64,000 nt of DNA, from the NCBI GenBank assembly GCA_020633465.1, contig JACKDN010000039.1:1-64000 (forward strand), written 5' to 3'. Both the position numbers and the translations under genes were made by a program. This document shows positions 42,341 through 50,363 of the stretch, one piece after another (the first letter of the stretch is position 1; the number at the start of each line of letters is the position of its first letter). Source of the stretch: Myxococcales bacterium. GTDB taxonomy: Bacteria > Myxococcota_A > Bradymonadia > UBA7976 > UBA1532. The notes below the pieces were generated by a model that saw only the letters and a program-made list of their open reading frames with translations, made no database searches and was not told the origin of the DNA.

Positions 42341-42973
42341 TCAGCCCAGCGGCGACCCGGGCTGCGGGGGCGCGCTGCCGAAGCAGGGGGCCCCGGTGCG
42401 CAGCCGCGCGAGCTGCGCCGCGCGCCGCCGGCCGGTCCGCTGAAGCAGCCGTTCGTGGGCCTGCGCGTCCTGCGCGAGGGCCGTCGTGAGCAGCTCGCCC
42501 GCGGTGGTCGCGTCGTCCCCGAGGCGGCGGCGCGTGATCCCGTTGCGCTCGCCGGCCACCACCAGCACGCCCTGCCCGGCGCGCGGCCCCAGATCCACGG
42601 CCACGCCCCACCAGCCTTCGCCGCTCTGGTTCGACAACGCGGGCGTGGGATCGAGCTCCAGATCGTCGAGCGCGTCGAGCTGGGCGTCGCTGCAGGGCGA
42701 GCTGCCCACCAGCACCATCGGCCCGTCGCCGCCGAGGATGCCGAAGCGCGCGAAGAACGCGACCGGCTGACCGATGCGTTCGGCCAGCACGGTGACGAGG
42801 CGCTCGGCGATGCGCTCGGGCGACGCGGGCGGCTCTCGGTCGCCGCCGGTCGGCTCCGGTCGGCCCACCACGCGCCAGTCCCGCTGCGTCAGATGAGACT
42901 TGGGCGAGCGCTCCTGGCGCCAGCTCGTCCCCCCGGACGGCCCGGCGCTCGTGTCATGCTGCTTGGCAAACAT
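42341..42973 (-). CDS. Uncharacterised protein in the PilZ operon
   Basis: A 210-residue soluble protein. The N-terminal 40 residues are polar. A compact alpha/beta middle follows (PERIAERLVTVLAERIGQPVAFFARFG, GPMVLVGSSPCSDAQLDALDDL, GWWGVAVDLGPRAGQGVLVVAG), vaguely GAF-like in rhythm but without a recognised signature, and then a basic helix. The start overlaps the stop of the PilZ gene as TGATG and follows GGAGGAGG, so the two products are made together. A signal-sensing partner of the PilZ protein is one possibility. Confidence 0.62.
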   Translation of the reverse strand: MFAKQHDTSAGPSGGTSWRQERSPKSHLTQRDWRVVGRPEPTGGDREPPASPERIAERLVTVLAERIGQPVAFFARFGILGGDGPMVLVGSSPCSDAQLDALDDLELDPTPALSNQSGEGWWGVAVDLGPRAGQGVLVVAGERNGITRRRLGDDATTAGELLTTALAQDAQAHERLLQRTGRRRAAQLARLRTGAPCFGSAPPQPGSPLG

Positions 42974-44736
42974 CACCCCTCCTCCCCTCGTCCGGCCGAG
43001 CCGGACAGTTCGGCCTGCGCCGTGTCCTCGGCCCAGGCCGCGAAGGCAGAAAACCGCCCGCGCGTACCGCGTCCGGATCTCCCGTTGGCTTTCCCGCCCC
43101 CACGCAGCGTCCACTGACGCCCAGCAGCCCGATGGTAAGGATCCGCACCGGGGAAGCCAGGTTGCAGTCCATCGAGCCGCGTGGGGCCCGGCAGCTGCTC
43201 GGTCGCCACCGACGGCTCGGGTCGCTCGATCGGCCGCGCCGGCTCGTCGATGAAGCAGAAGAACGGGATCTCGGCCTCGGCGAACCACGCCGCCGCCCGC
43301 CGGAGCGCCGCGCGCCGCGCGTCGGCCCACACCGCGGCCTCCGACCGCCCGCGCCCCATGGGATAGAGGCGCATCGCGTCCAGCAGGTACGAGATGTTGA
43401 CCGGCCAGCCCACGGCGTCGACGAAGCCCTGCGCCACGATCTCGCCGTCCGCCAGCACCCGCAGCCGCCGCCGCGCCCGCCGCGGGCCGGTGCGCGCGTC
43501 TTCGGCCTGCGCCGACCACCCGTCGGCCTCGCGGACCGAGACGCGGAAGGGCGTCGGCAGCCGGTCGAGCGGGGCGTCGAGCTCCATGGCCTGACAGTAG
43601 AGCGGCGTGCGGATGCGCGCCGCGGCGGCCCGCACGTCCGCCCGCGCGTCGTCGTCCCAGTCGGTCAGATCGACGCGCAGGCCGGGATCGGGCAGCCCCG
43701 CGACGCGCGCGCTGTCGCAGCGCAGTTTGAAGATGGGGAAGTCGACGGCCTCGTCGGGGCCCAGCGTCCGGGCGAAGTCACCGTGAGCGCGCGCCATCCA
43801 GCCGCCGCCGTCCTGGTGGCCCTTGACGATGTACAAGCCCGTCATGACCTGCATCCAGGAGAGATAGTCCAGCCGCTCGAAGGCATCGAGATACAGCGCC
43901 CGGCGCACCTGGGCCCGCGCCCAGCGCAGCCGCTCGGGCGCGTCGCCGTCGAGCGGCGGCAGGCCCACGGCGATCTGATGCCCCGCGACGACGCCGTTGG
44001 ACAGCGGCTGAAAGCAGATCAGCCCCAGCAGCTGCCGGCGGTTGGCCGACATCGATCGACCGCTGGCCAGATAGCGCCGCCCCCAGACGCAGGACAGCCA
44101 GCCGAGGCTGCGGGCTTCGGCGTGGGTGTGCAGCGTCAGGCAGAAGTGCTCGAGCAGCGCGCGCACCTCGGCCCGCGCCTCGGCGCGCGCCTTCGCATCC
44201 GGCCGCCACCAGTAGTCGTGAAACGCCTCGAGCAGGGTCGGCACGGAGACGCGCCGCACGTCGCCGCTGGCCGTGGGGTTGAGCTGCGCCAGTACGCTCT
44301 CCATCCAGCGGCGGCAGGGGCCCGACCGCGAGGGCGTGATCGACGCGGGCGTCGGCTCGGCGACCAGATCCTCGGTCGTCGCGAGCCGCAGGCCGCTGGT
44401 CGCCCGCGGCGATGGATCGTGCCAGATGGCAGCGTCCACCTCCAAGACATCCTCGTGGGGATCGATCCGGTGCGCCTGGAACCGCCGCACGTCCTGCTGG
44501 GAACCGAAGGCGCTCAGCAGATCGTCGCGGGCGACGCCCACGCCGCGCAGCGAGACGTCGATGGGACGCAGCAGCACCCGCTTGCCACCCGAAGCCGTCC
44601 CGTCGACCCACAGCGCCATCGTCTCGTCCTCGACCACCACGCGCCGCTCGGTCCGCACGTCACGGTCCGAGCCACGCTCGCTCTTCCACGAAGGGGTTCG
44701 TTCGAACGCCTCGTTCAGAGGCCTGAATCGGCTCAT
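42973..44736 (-). CDS. Large protein with N-terminal PilZ domain (candidate c-di-GMP effector)
   Basis: A 587-residue protein. Near the N-terminus RTERR (RxxxR) and, about 35 residues on, DVSLRGVGV (D/N-x-S-x-x-G) form both halves of the PilZ c-di-GMP-binding signature. The remaining roughly 480 residues belong to no family I recognise. They are Arg- and Trp-rich, with blocks such as HDYWWRPDAKARAE, GWLSCVWGRRYLASGRS and QVMTGLYIVKGHQDGGG. No membrane helix or signal is seen. ATG 44736 is preferred, with AAGAGG just upstream; a GTG one codon earlier is possible. Coupled to the 210-residue gene downstream by TGATG. A c-di-GMP-controlled function is predicted from the domain; the output is unknown. 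Confidence 0.75.
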   Translation of the reverse strand: MSRFRPLNEAFERTPSWKSERGSDRDVRTERRVVVEDETMALWVDGTASGGKRVLLRPIDVSLRGVGVARDDLLSAFGSQQDVRRFQAHRIDPHEDVLEVDAAIWHDPSPRATSGLRLATTEDLVAEPTPASITPSRSGPCRRWMESVLAQLNPTASGDVRRVSVPTLLEAFHDYWWRPDAKARAEARAEVRALLEHFCLTLHTHAEARSLGWLSCVWGRRYLASGRSMSANRRQLLGLICFQPLSNGVVAGHQIAVGLPPLDGDAPERLRWARAQVRRALYLDAFERLDYLSWMQVMTGLYIVKGHQDGGGWMARAHGDFARTLGPDEAVDFPIFKLRCDSARVAGLPDPGLRVDLTDWDDDARADVRAAAARIRTPLYCQAMELDAPLDRLPTPFRVSVREADGWSAQAEDARTGPRRARRRLRVLADGEIVAQGFVDAVGWPVNISYLLDAMRLYPMGRGRSEAAVWADARRAALRRAAAWFAEAEIPFFCFIDEPARPIERPEPSVATEQLPGPTRLDGLQPGFPGADPYHRAAGRQWTLRGGGKANGRSGRGTRGRFSAFAAWAEDTAQAELSGSAGRGEEG

Positions 44737-44913
44737 CACCTCTTGCCCAGCCCAACCGGCCGACGGCCGGCGCCCAGTGCTCGTACCTCACGCCGGGTTC
44801 CGACGACCTCGGCCGGCCATGCCCACTTCGAGAATCCTCTCCCCCGCAGCCCGCCGACCATGCCACAATGCCAAGCCCATACCAAGGACTTCGACACACG
44901 AGGGCGCGGCGAC

Positions 44914-45675
44914 ATGGGCAACGGTTATCACTACGACGCGGTCGAGCGCGACCGGCTGATGGCGCAGGCCGATCTCTTCGGCGGCGCCGATCTGCGGCGC
45001 CTGCAGGCCGCGTTGGGCGTGCCCGCGACGGCCCTCGAGGTGGGCTGCGGGCCCGGCGGGTTCGCGGCGCGCGTGCGGCACACGTGGGGCGTGCCGCGCG
45101 TCGAGGGGCTCGAGGCGCACGCCGCCACGGCCGACCGGGCGGCCCCCCTGATCGACGCGGTGCACCGGCGCGACGCGCTCGACGACGATCCGCTGCCCGG
45201 CGCGGCGCTGATGTACGCGCGCCTCGTCGCCCGGCACGTGCCCGACGTGACGCGGCTGGTGGCCCGCATGGTGGACGCCTGCGCGCCCGACGGTCACGTC
45301 CTGCTGATCGACGCCGACGACGCCACCCTGCTGCTGCACCCCGCCGCCGAGGCGTTCGAGCGCGCCCGCCGGGCGACGCACGCCCGCGCCCGGGCCGGCG
45401 GCGCCGATCCCTTCGTCGGGCGCCGCCTGCCCGCGCTGCTGCGCGCCGCGGGCCTCGTGGACGTCGACGGCTTCGCCCTCACGCTCACCAGCTTCGAGCG
45501 CCCGCGCGCCGCGTTCGCCGCCATGCTGCGGCCCTACACCCTGACCGAGAACAACGGCCTGCCCGCGGACGCGTGCGCGGCGGCCCAGGCCGCCCTCGAG
45601 ACCGACGTGCGCGACTTCAGCTGGACGATGTTCCATGTGTGGGGCCGGAAGCCTGCAGCGGCAGCTTCACGGTGA
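44914..45675 (+). CDS. SAM-dependent methyltransferase
   Basis: A 253-residue class I methyltransferase. Motif I LEVGCGPGGFA is near residue 45, an acidic motif II region EGLEAHAAT follows, and then ALMYARLVARHVPD and GHVLLIDADDATLLL (motif post-II/III). The C-terminal AMLRPYTLTENNGLPADAC and FSWTMFHVWGRK complete a fold like the UbiE/Methyltransf_11 group. The substrate is unknown. The start is taken at ATG 44914; an in-frame ATG at 44860 would add 18 residues of low similarity. Its 3' end overlaps that of the convergent histidine kinase gene by 59 bp. Confidence 0.82.
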   Translation: MGNGYHYDAVERDRLMAQADLFGGADLRRLQAALGVPATALEVGCGPGGFAARVRHTWGVPRVEGLEAHAATADRAAPLIDAVHRRDALDDDPLPGAALMYARLVARHVPDVTRLVARMVDACAPDGHVLLIDADDATLLLHPAAEAFERARRATHARARAGGADPFVGRRLPALLRAAGLVDVDGFALTLTSFERPRAAFAAMLRPYTLTENNGLPADACAAAQAALETDVRDFSWTMFHVWGRKPAAAASR

Positions 45676-48430
45676 AGCGCGCGCCGCCCAGCGTCGGGCT
45701 GCGATCCACCTCGAGCGTGCCCTCCATGCCCAGCACCACCCGCCGCGCCACCGCCAGCCCGAGGCCCGTGCCGTGGCCCGCGGGCCGGGTGGTGTAGAAG
45801 GGCTCGAACACCCGATCCCCCACGTCCGGCGGCAGCCCGGGGCCGTCGTCCTCGATGTCGACCCGGTACACGCGCCCGTCCACCTGCCCGGTGACCTGCA
45901 CGTTGCCGTCGGGCGCCGCGGCGCGCCGCGCGTTGTCGACGAGGCTGGTCCAGACGTTCGCCAGATCGCCCGGCTTGGCGACCACGATCGCCCCCTGCTC
46001 GATGCGCGCCTCGATGCGCATGGCCGGCGGCGCGGTCGACCGATACAGGCGCAGCGTCGAGTCGAGGCCCTCGGCGGGATCGACCGGCCCCGGCTCGCCC
46101 TGGTCGACGCCCGCGAGGCGCAGCAGATCACCCGACAGCTCGTTGATGCGCGCCAGGGCGTCGTCGATCAGCCCCTTCATCGTGCCCGCGTGGCTGCCGC
46201 CCTCGAGCGCCAGCGGCAGCGCGTTCATCGCGACGTTCAGCGGGTTGCGCACCTGATGCGCCACCTCGGCGGCCAGCTGGCCGATGCTGGCCAGGCGCTC
46301 GCGGTGCCCCACCCGGTGCAGCAGCGCGCGCTGGCGCAGCCGCGCCTGCAGCCGCGCGCGCAGCACCTGGGGCAGGAAGGGCTTGGTCAGGTAGTCGTCG
46401 GCGCCGGCCGCCAGCGCCTGGACGAGGTCGTCGGGCTGGTGGCGCGCGGTCAGCACCAGGATGCCGGTGTCGGCGAACGCGGGCTCGGCCCGCAGCGCCC
46501 GCACCAGGGCGACGCCGTCCATGCGCCCGGGCAGGCCGAGATCGGTCAGCACCACCGCGGGCGCCTCCTCGCGCGCCCGGCGAAGCCCCTCCTCGGCGGT
46601 GCCGACCACGGTCACCGAGCACGCCTCGGCCACCAGCGCGCCGACGAACCGCGCGATGTCCGGCTCGTCCTCGACCACCAGGGCGCGCGGGGCGTCCTCG
46701 GCCGGCCCGGGCAGGGTGAAGTCGCCCGCCGGCGCGCTCGCGGGATCGGCCCGCAGCGGCGCGGGCACCACCTCGTCGGCCCGCGCGTCCCGCCGCGGCA
46801 GCGTGAGCGAGAAGCGCGCGCCGCCCATCGCGCCGGTGTCGACCTGGGCCGCGCCGCCGTGCACCTGCGCCGCCTCGCGCACGATGGCCAGGCCCAGCCC
46901 CATCGCGCCCACCCGCGCGTCGTGACCCGCGGCCTGGAAGAAGCGCTGGAAGATGCGCTCGCGCAGGGCCTCGGGCACGCCGGGGCCGGCGTCCTCGACC
47001 CGGAAGGTGAGCGCGTCGTCGTCGGCCTCGAGCTCGAGCCGCACCACGCTGCTCGCGGGCGCGTGCCGCAGGGCGTTGGCCAGCAGGTTGTACAGCGCCG
47101 ACTCGATCCAGTGAGGCGCCACGCGCACCGGCAGCGGCGGCGGCGGGGTCGTCACGATCAGCTCGACGCCGCGCGCCTCGGCCGCGCCGGTGAAGCCGCC
47201 GGCCACGCCCCGCACCATCGCGGCCAGATCGATCGACTCGAGCTGCACCTCGCTCTTGCCCGCCTCGCCCCGCGCCACCAGCAGGAGCTCGGCGATCAGG
47301 TGGTCGAGCCGCCGCGCGTTGCGCCGCATGGCGTCCACCTGCGCCTGCGCGTCGGCGGGCAGATCGAGGCGCTCGGTGAGCGTCTCGATGGTGCCCAGCA
47401 CCAGCTGCAGGGGCGTGCGCAGATCGTGCGACACCGCCGCGAAGAAGGCGCGCAGGCCATCGTTGGCGCCGCGCAGCTCGGCCAGCGTCGCCGTCAGGGC
47501 GTCGCGCGCCTCGGACAGCTCGGCGGTGCGGCGGCTGACCTCGGCCTCGACGCCGCGCTTGGCCTCGATCAGCTCGGCGAAGCGGCGCTCGTTGGCCTCG
47601 GCGCTGCGCAGCAGGGCGTCGTCGTGGTCGATGATGTCGGCGAGGCGGGCGTCGAGCACCGCGCGCTGCCGCGAGCCGCGGGCGATCAGCCCGCCCACCA
47701 GCGCACCCGCCGCGCCGCCGAAGGGCCCCCCGGCGAGCCAGCCGATGACGCCCCCCAGCGCCAGCGCCACCGGCGTGACGAGGCGGCGCGCCACCGGGCG
47801 CCACTCGACGTGGTAGACGCAGGCATCGCCGCCCCGGTGGAGGCAGACGGGGTGATCGACGGTGGCAGGCGGCAGATCGAACAGTGTTGGGATGGCAGCG
47901 ACCTGCCCCACCCGCGCCAGACAGATCAGGGGCTCGACCTCGGCGGGGCCGTCGGGGCGGCAGCGGTAGGTCAGCGTCAACGCGCGCTGCCCGCTCCAGG
48001 CGAGCTCGATGGTGCCCACCTTGTTGAAGCGGTCGAGCGAGGCGGCCATGCGCTCGTAGGCGAAGCCCGGCGAGCCGAAGGTGCGCAGCAGCGGCCGCAG
48101 CACCGCCATCGGGCCGCCCGCGAAGGCCAGGCGCCCGCAGCGGTGGAAGACGGCGGGATCGTCGAAGGCCGCGCCGAAGCGCGCGCAGAAGTCCTCGGCC
48201 ACCCGCAGGCCCACCCAGGCGTCCCGCTGGCCGACGATGGCCCGGGTCAACCCGGCCCCGGCCAGCAGGGTATCCGTGAACCCGGCGCTACGGGCTTCGT
48301 CCGCGTGGTCGACGAAAGGTTGGAGGAAGGCGGCGAGGACGTGCTGCTCACCCGACGCGGGATCGTCGGGCGCGCGGGTTTCCGACCCTGCCTCCGAAGT
48401 GGTAGTTTCGCGTGCCACGGGCGCGAGCAT
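45617..48430 (-). CDS. Hybrid sensor kinase with two histidine-kinase cores around a receiver
   Basis: About 937 residues. The N-terminal 210 residues look like a V4R/haem-domain-type sensor ending in GGDACVYHVEW, as in several myxobacterial regulators. Two short helices (about 215-245) and a coiled coil follow. The first kinase core has SHDLRTP with His335 and an ATPase domain (NLLANALRHAP, VEDAGPGVP, GLGLAIV). A receiver follows with VVLTDLGLPG (Asp630) and a TKPF lysine. The second core has EVAHQVRNP with His725 and an ATPase domain (NVWTSLVDNARRA, GTGLGLAVARR). Two complete kinase modules in one chain are unusual. The start is uncertain: ATG 48430 overlaps the promoter space of the divergent gene, and a GTG at about 48415 is an alternative. 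Confidence 0.83.
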   Translation of the reverse strand: MLAPVARETTTSEAGSETRAPDDPASGEQHVLAAFLQPFVDHADEARSAGFTDTLLAGAGLTRAIVGQRDAWVGLRVAEDFCARFGAAFDDPAVFHRCGRLAFAGGPMAVLRPLLRTFGSPGFAYERMAASLDRFNKVGTIELAWSGQRALTLTYRCRPDGPAEVEPLICLARVGQVAAIPTLFDLPPATVDHPVCLHRGGDACVYHVEWRPVARRLVTPVALALGGVIGWLAGGPFGGAAGALVGGLIARGSRQRAVLDARLADIIDHDDALLRSAEANERRFAELIEAKRGVEAEVSRRTAELSEARDALTATLAELRGANDGLRAFFAAVSHDLRTPLQLVLGTIETLTERLDLPADAQAQVDAMRRNARRLDHLIAELLLVARGEAGKSEVQLESIDLAAMVRGVAGGFTGAAEARGVELIVTTPPPPLPVRVAPHWIESALYNLLANALRHAPASSVVRLELEADDDALTFRVEDAGPGVPEALRERIFQRFFQAAGHDARVGAMGLGLAIVREAAQVHGGAAQVDTGAMGGARFSLTLPRRDARADEVVPAPLRADPASAPAGDFTLPGPAEDAPRALVVEDEPDIARFVGALVAEACSVTVVGTAEEGLRRAREEAPAVVLTDLGLPGRMDGVALVRALRAEPAFADTGILVLTARHQPDDLVQALAAGADDYLTKPFLPQVLRARLQARLRQRALLHRVGHRERLASIGQLAAEVAHQVRNPLNVAMNALPLALEGGSHAGTMKGLIDDALARINELSGDLLRLAGVDQGEPGPVDPAEGLDSTLRLYRSTAPPAMRIEARIEQGAIVVAKPGDLANVWTSLVDNARRAAAPDGNVQVTGQVDGRVYRVDIEDDGPGLPPDVGDRVFEPFYTTRPAGHGTGLGLAVARRVVLGMEGTLEVDRSPTLGGARFTVKLPLQASGPTHGTSSS

Positions 48431-48446
48431 GCATCGGGAGAGGGCG

Positions 48447-49628
48447 ATGATGGAAGAGGAGGCCGACGTCGCGGAGGCTGCGGTGCTGGTCGTCGACGAC
48501 GAACCCGGCAACCTGGCGGTCTTCGCGGCCTCGTTCGACAAGACCTTCCGGGTGTTGACCGCCGGCTCGGCCCTCGAGGCGCTGACCCTCTTGGCCCACG
48601 AGTCGGTCGGCGTCGCGCTGGTCGACCATCGCATGCCCGACATGTCCGGCGTCGCCCTCTGCGCCGAGCTGCGCGAGCGCTTCCCCCACGTGCGCCGCGT
48701 GCTCGTCACCGCCTACGCCTCCGAGGCGGTGGCCGTCGACGCCATCAACCGCGGCGGCGTGCACCACTTCGTCACCAAGCCCTGGCGGTGGACCGAGCTG
48801 CGCCAGCTGATCGGCGCGCAGCTGCAGACCTACCACCTCGAGACCACCATCGAGCGCCTGCGCGCCTCGCTGGTGCAGCAGGAGCGCGGCGCCACCCTGG
48901 CGCTGCTGCGGGCCGGCCTGCTGCACGACCTGGCGGCCGTCACGTCGGGCCTGGTGGGCGCCTTCGATCTGCTGCACGAGGGCCTGCAGACGGTGCGCCC
49001 GCACCTGTCCCCCATCGAGCGCCGGCGGTTGGACGAGGACACCGAGTCGGTGGCCGCCTTCCTCGACCGCCTGCGGCGGCTGCACGGCGAGGCCCCCCGC
49101 GGCATCGACGGCCCTCAGCCCGCGCCGCAGGTGCTCGACAGCCACGCGCTGGTGCGCACGGCCGTGCGGCTGATGCACGACGGCGGGCCCGGCCGGGTCG
49201 AGGTCGGGCTGCCCTCGCCCGCCACGCGTCGGCTGGTGTGGGCCAACGAGGTCGACATCGTGCGCGTGCTGCTGAACCTGCTGCGCAACGCGCGGCAGGC
49301 CGCCGCCAACCGGCAGAACGGCCGCATCGAGATCGGCGTGTGCGGGCTGGCCGGGCGCGTCGAGATCACGGTCGTCGACAACGGGCCCGGCGTGCCACCG
49401 GCGCTGGCGGGGCGCCTGTTCCAGCCCGGGTGCACCGGCCGCGCGGACGAGGGGGGCCAGGGGCTGGGGCTGTTCCTCGCCCGGCAGCTGGCCGAGCGCA
49501 ACGGGGGTCACCTCGATCGCCTCGACGGCGCCCCCCAGACCACCTTCCGCCTGACGCTGCCGGCCCCGGCCGGGCCGGTCGGCTCCACCCCGCCCCCGCG
49601 CGGCGAGCGCGAGCCCAGCTTGGGTTGA
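48447..49628 (+). CDS. Response regulator fused to a histidine-kinase-type ATPase
   Basis: A 393-residue protein: receiver domain (VLVVDDEPGN, acceptor Asp60 in LVDHRMPDMSG, TAYAS, FVTKPW), a coiled linker (YHLETTIERLRASLVQQE), and a C-terminal region with LLHDLAAVTSGLVGAFDLL in place of a standard HisKA box. The ATPase domain follows (NLLRNARQAAANR, VDNGPGVP, GGQGLGLFLARQLAERNGG). The HDL may be the phosphorylated His. GGGAGAGG precedes ATG 48447. Its 5' end lies within 20 bases of the divergent hybrid kinase, so the two probably work as one phosphorelay. TAGTTT (48403-48408) is a weak -10 candidate. Confidence 0.83.
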   Translation: MMEEEADVAEAAVLVVDDEPGNLAVFAASFDKTFRVLTAGSALEALTLLAHESVGVALVDHRMPDMSGVALCAELRERFPHVRRVLVTAYASEAVAVDAINRGGVHHFVTKPWRWTELRQLIGAQLQTYHLETTIERLRASLVQQERGATLALLRAGLLHDLAAVTSGLVGAFDLLHEGLQTVRPHLSPIERRRLDEDTESVAAFLDRLRRLHGEAPRGIDGPQPAPQVLDSHALVRTAVRLMHDGGPGRVEVGLPSPATRRLVWANEVDIVRVLLNLLRNARQAAANRQNGRIEIGVCGLAGRVEITVVDNGPGVPPALAGRLFQPGCTGRADEGGQGLGLFLARQLAERNGGHLDRLDGAPQTTFRLTLPAPAGPVGSTPPPRGEREPSLG

Positions 49629-49638
49629 GCGCGCCGCC

Positions 49639-49668
49639 TTGCGTTTTGATCGGTCCCGGGCGCATCGT
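49639..49668 (+). promoter_or_regulatory. Candidate promoter of the small exported protein
   Basis: TTGCGT (49639-49644), an 18-base spacer and CATCGT (49663-49668), ending six bases before GTG 49675. The same spacing is seen at 24699 and 27515. Confidence 0.35.
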
Positions 49669-49674
49669 TTCGGC

Positions 49675-50030
49675 GTGAACCTGCTGTTCCCCCTGCTGCG
49701 TCTGAGCGCCGCGCTGGCGGTGCTGACCGTCTGGTGGGCGCCGACCTCGGCGCAGCCGACGCCCGCCGAGGCGCGCGTATCGAGCGACGCGCCGGCGCCC
49801 GCGCGCGCCGCGACCAGCGCCCTGGCGTCGGCCGACGTGTGCGCCGTCGAGGCGGCGCCGCAGGTGGACGACGCGCCGCGCGTCGAGCGCATCGCCGCCC
49901 GCGCGCGCCCCTGCGCGCCGCGCCGCCCGCCCCGCGGGTCACGCGGCCGGACGCCGCCACCCGCTGGCGCAGCCGCGCCGCCTGCTACCGGGTGCTGCGC
50001 TCGGGTCAGGCACACCCCAGCGCGCCCTGA
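49675..50030 (+). CDS. Small exported protein, frame broken once
   Basis: From GTG 49675 a good signal peptide is read (MNLLFPLLRLSAALAVLTVWWAPTSAQ), then an Ala/Pro/Ser-rich stretch with one cysteine (ADVCAVEAAPQVDD) and RVERIAARARP. The frame then becomes a Pro/Arg-rich composition artefact. One frame back, the sequence continues as APRVTRPDAATRWRSRAACYRVLRSGQAHPSAP (given here in two overlapping thoughts) and stops at 50030. One missing C in the CCCC run near 49906-49910 would join the two into about 118 residues with two cysteines that could pair. No family is recognised; moderate confidence that the gene is real. Confidence 0.5.
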
Positions 50031-50195
50031 CGCGCTCCCGCCCGCGCCCTCCGGCGCGGGCGCCCTCGCTCCGCTCCGAACCGCCCGTCGCCGCCGCCGC
50101 GCCCGAGGTCCCTTCGACCGCGCGCGCCCGGCCGCGACGCCGTGATCCGTTCGTTCCAGTTTGACCGGGCGCCCGCGGCGCCCACGGAGAGCACC

Positions 50196-50363
50196 ATGAC
50201 CCCGACCCCGAAGTCCGACGTCCCCAGCTCCGACGACACCACGCCCGTGCAGAGCGGCTGGAAGCCCCTCTTCTACATCTTCGTGGTGCCCATCGCCCTC
50301 ATCGCCCTGCTTCAGGCGACGGGCCTGTCGGGGGCTCTGAATCACCTCTTTCTGGGGCACTGA
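50196..50363 (+). CDS. Small single-pass membrane protein
   Basis: A 55-residue protein: polar N-terminus (MTPTPKSDVPSSDDTT), one hydrophobic helix (PLFYIFVVPIALIALLQATG) and a short tail. GGAGAG lies six bases before ATG 50196. Its last 65 bases overlap, tail to tail, the disordered C-terminal codons of the tamB-like gene on the other strand. No family is assignable; the clean ribosome site and helix argue that it is translated. Confidence 0.55.
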   Translation: MTPTPKSDVPSSDDTTPVQSGWKPLFYIFVVPIALIALLQATGLSGALNHLFLGH

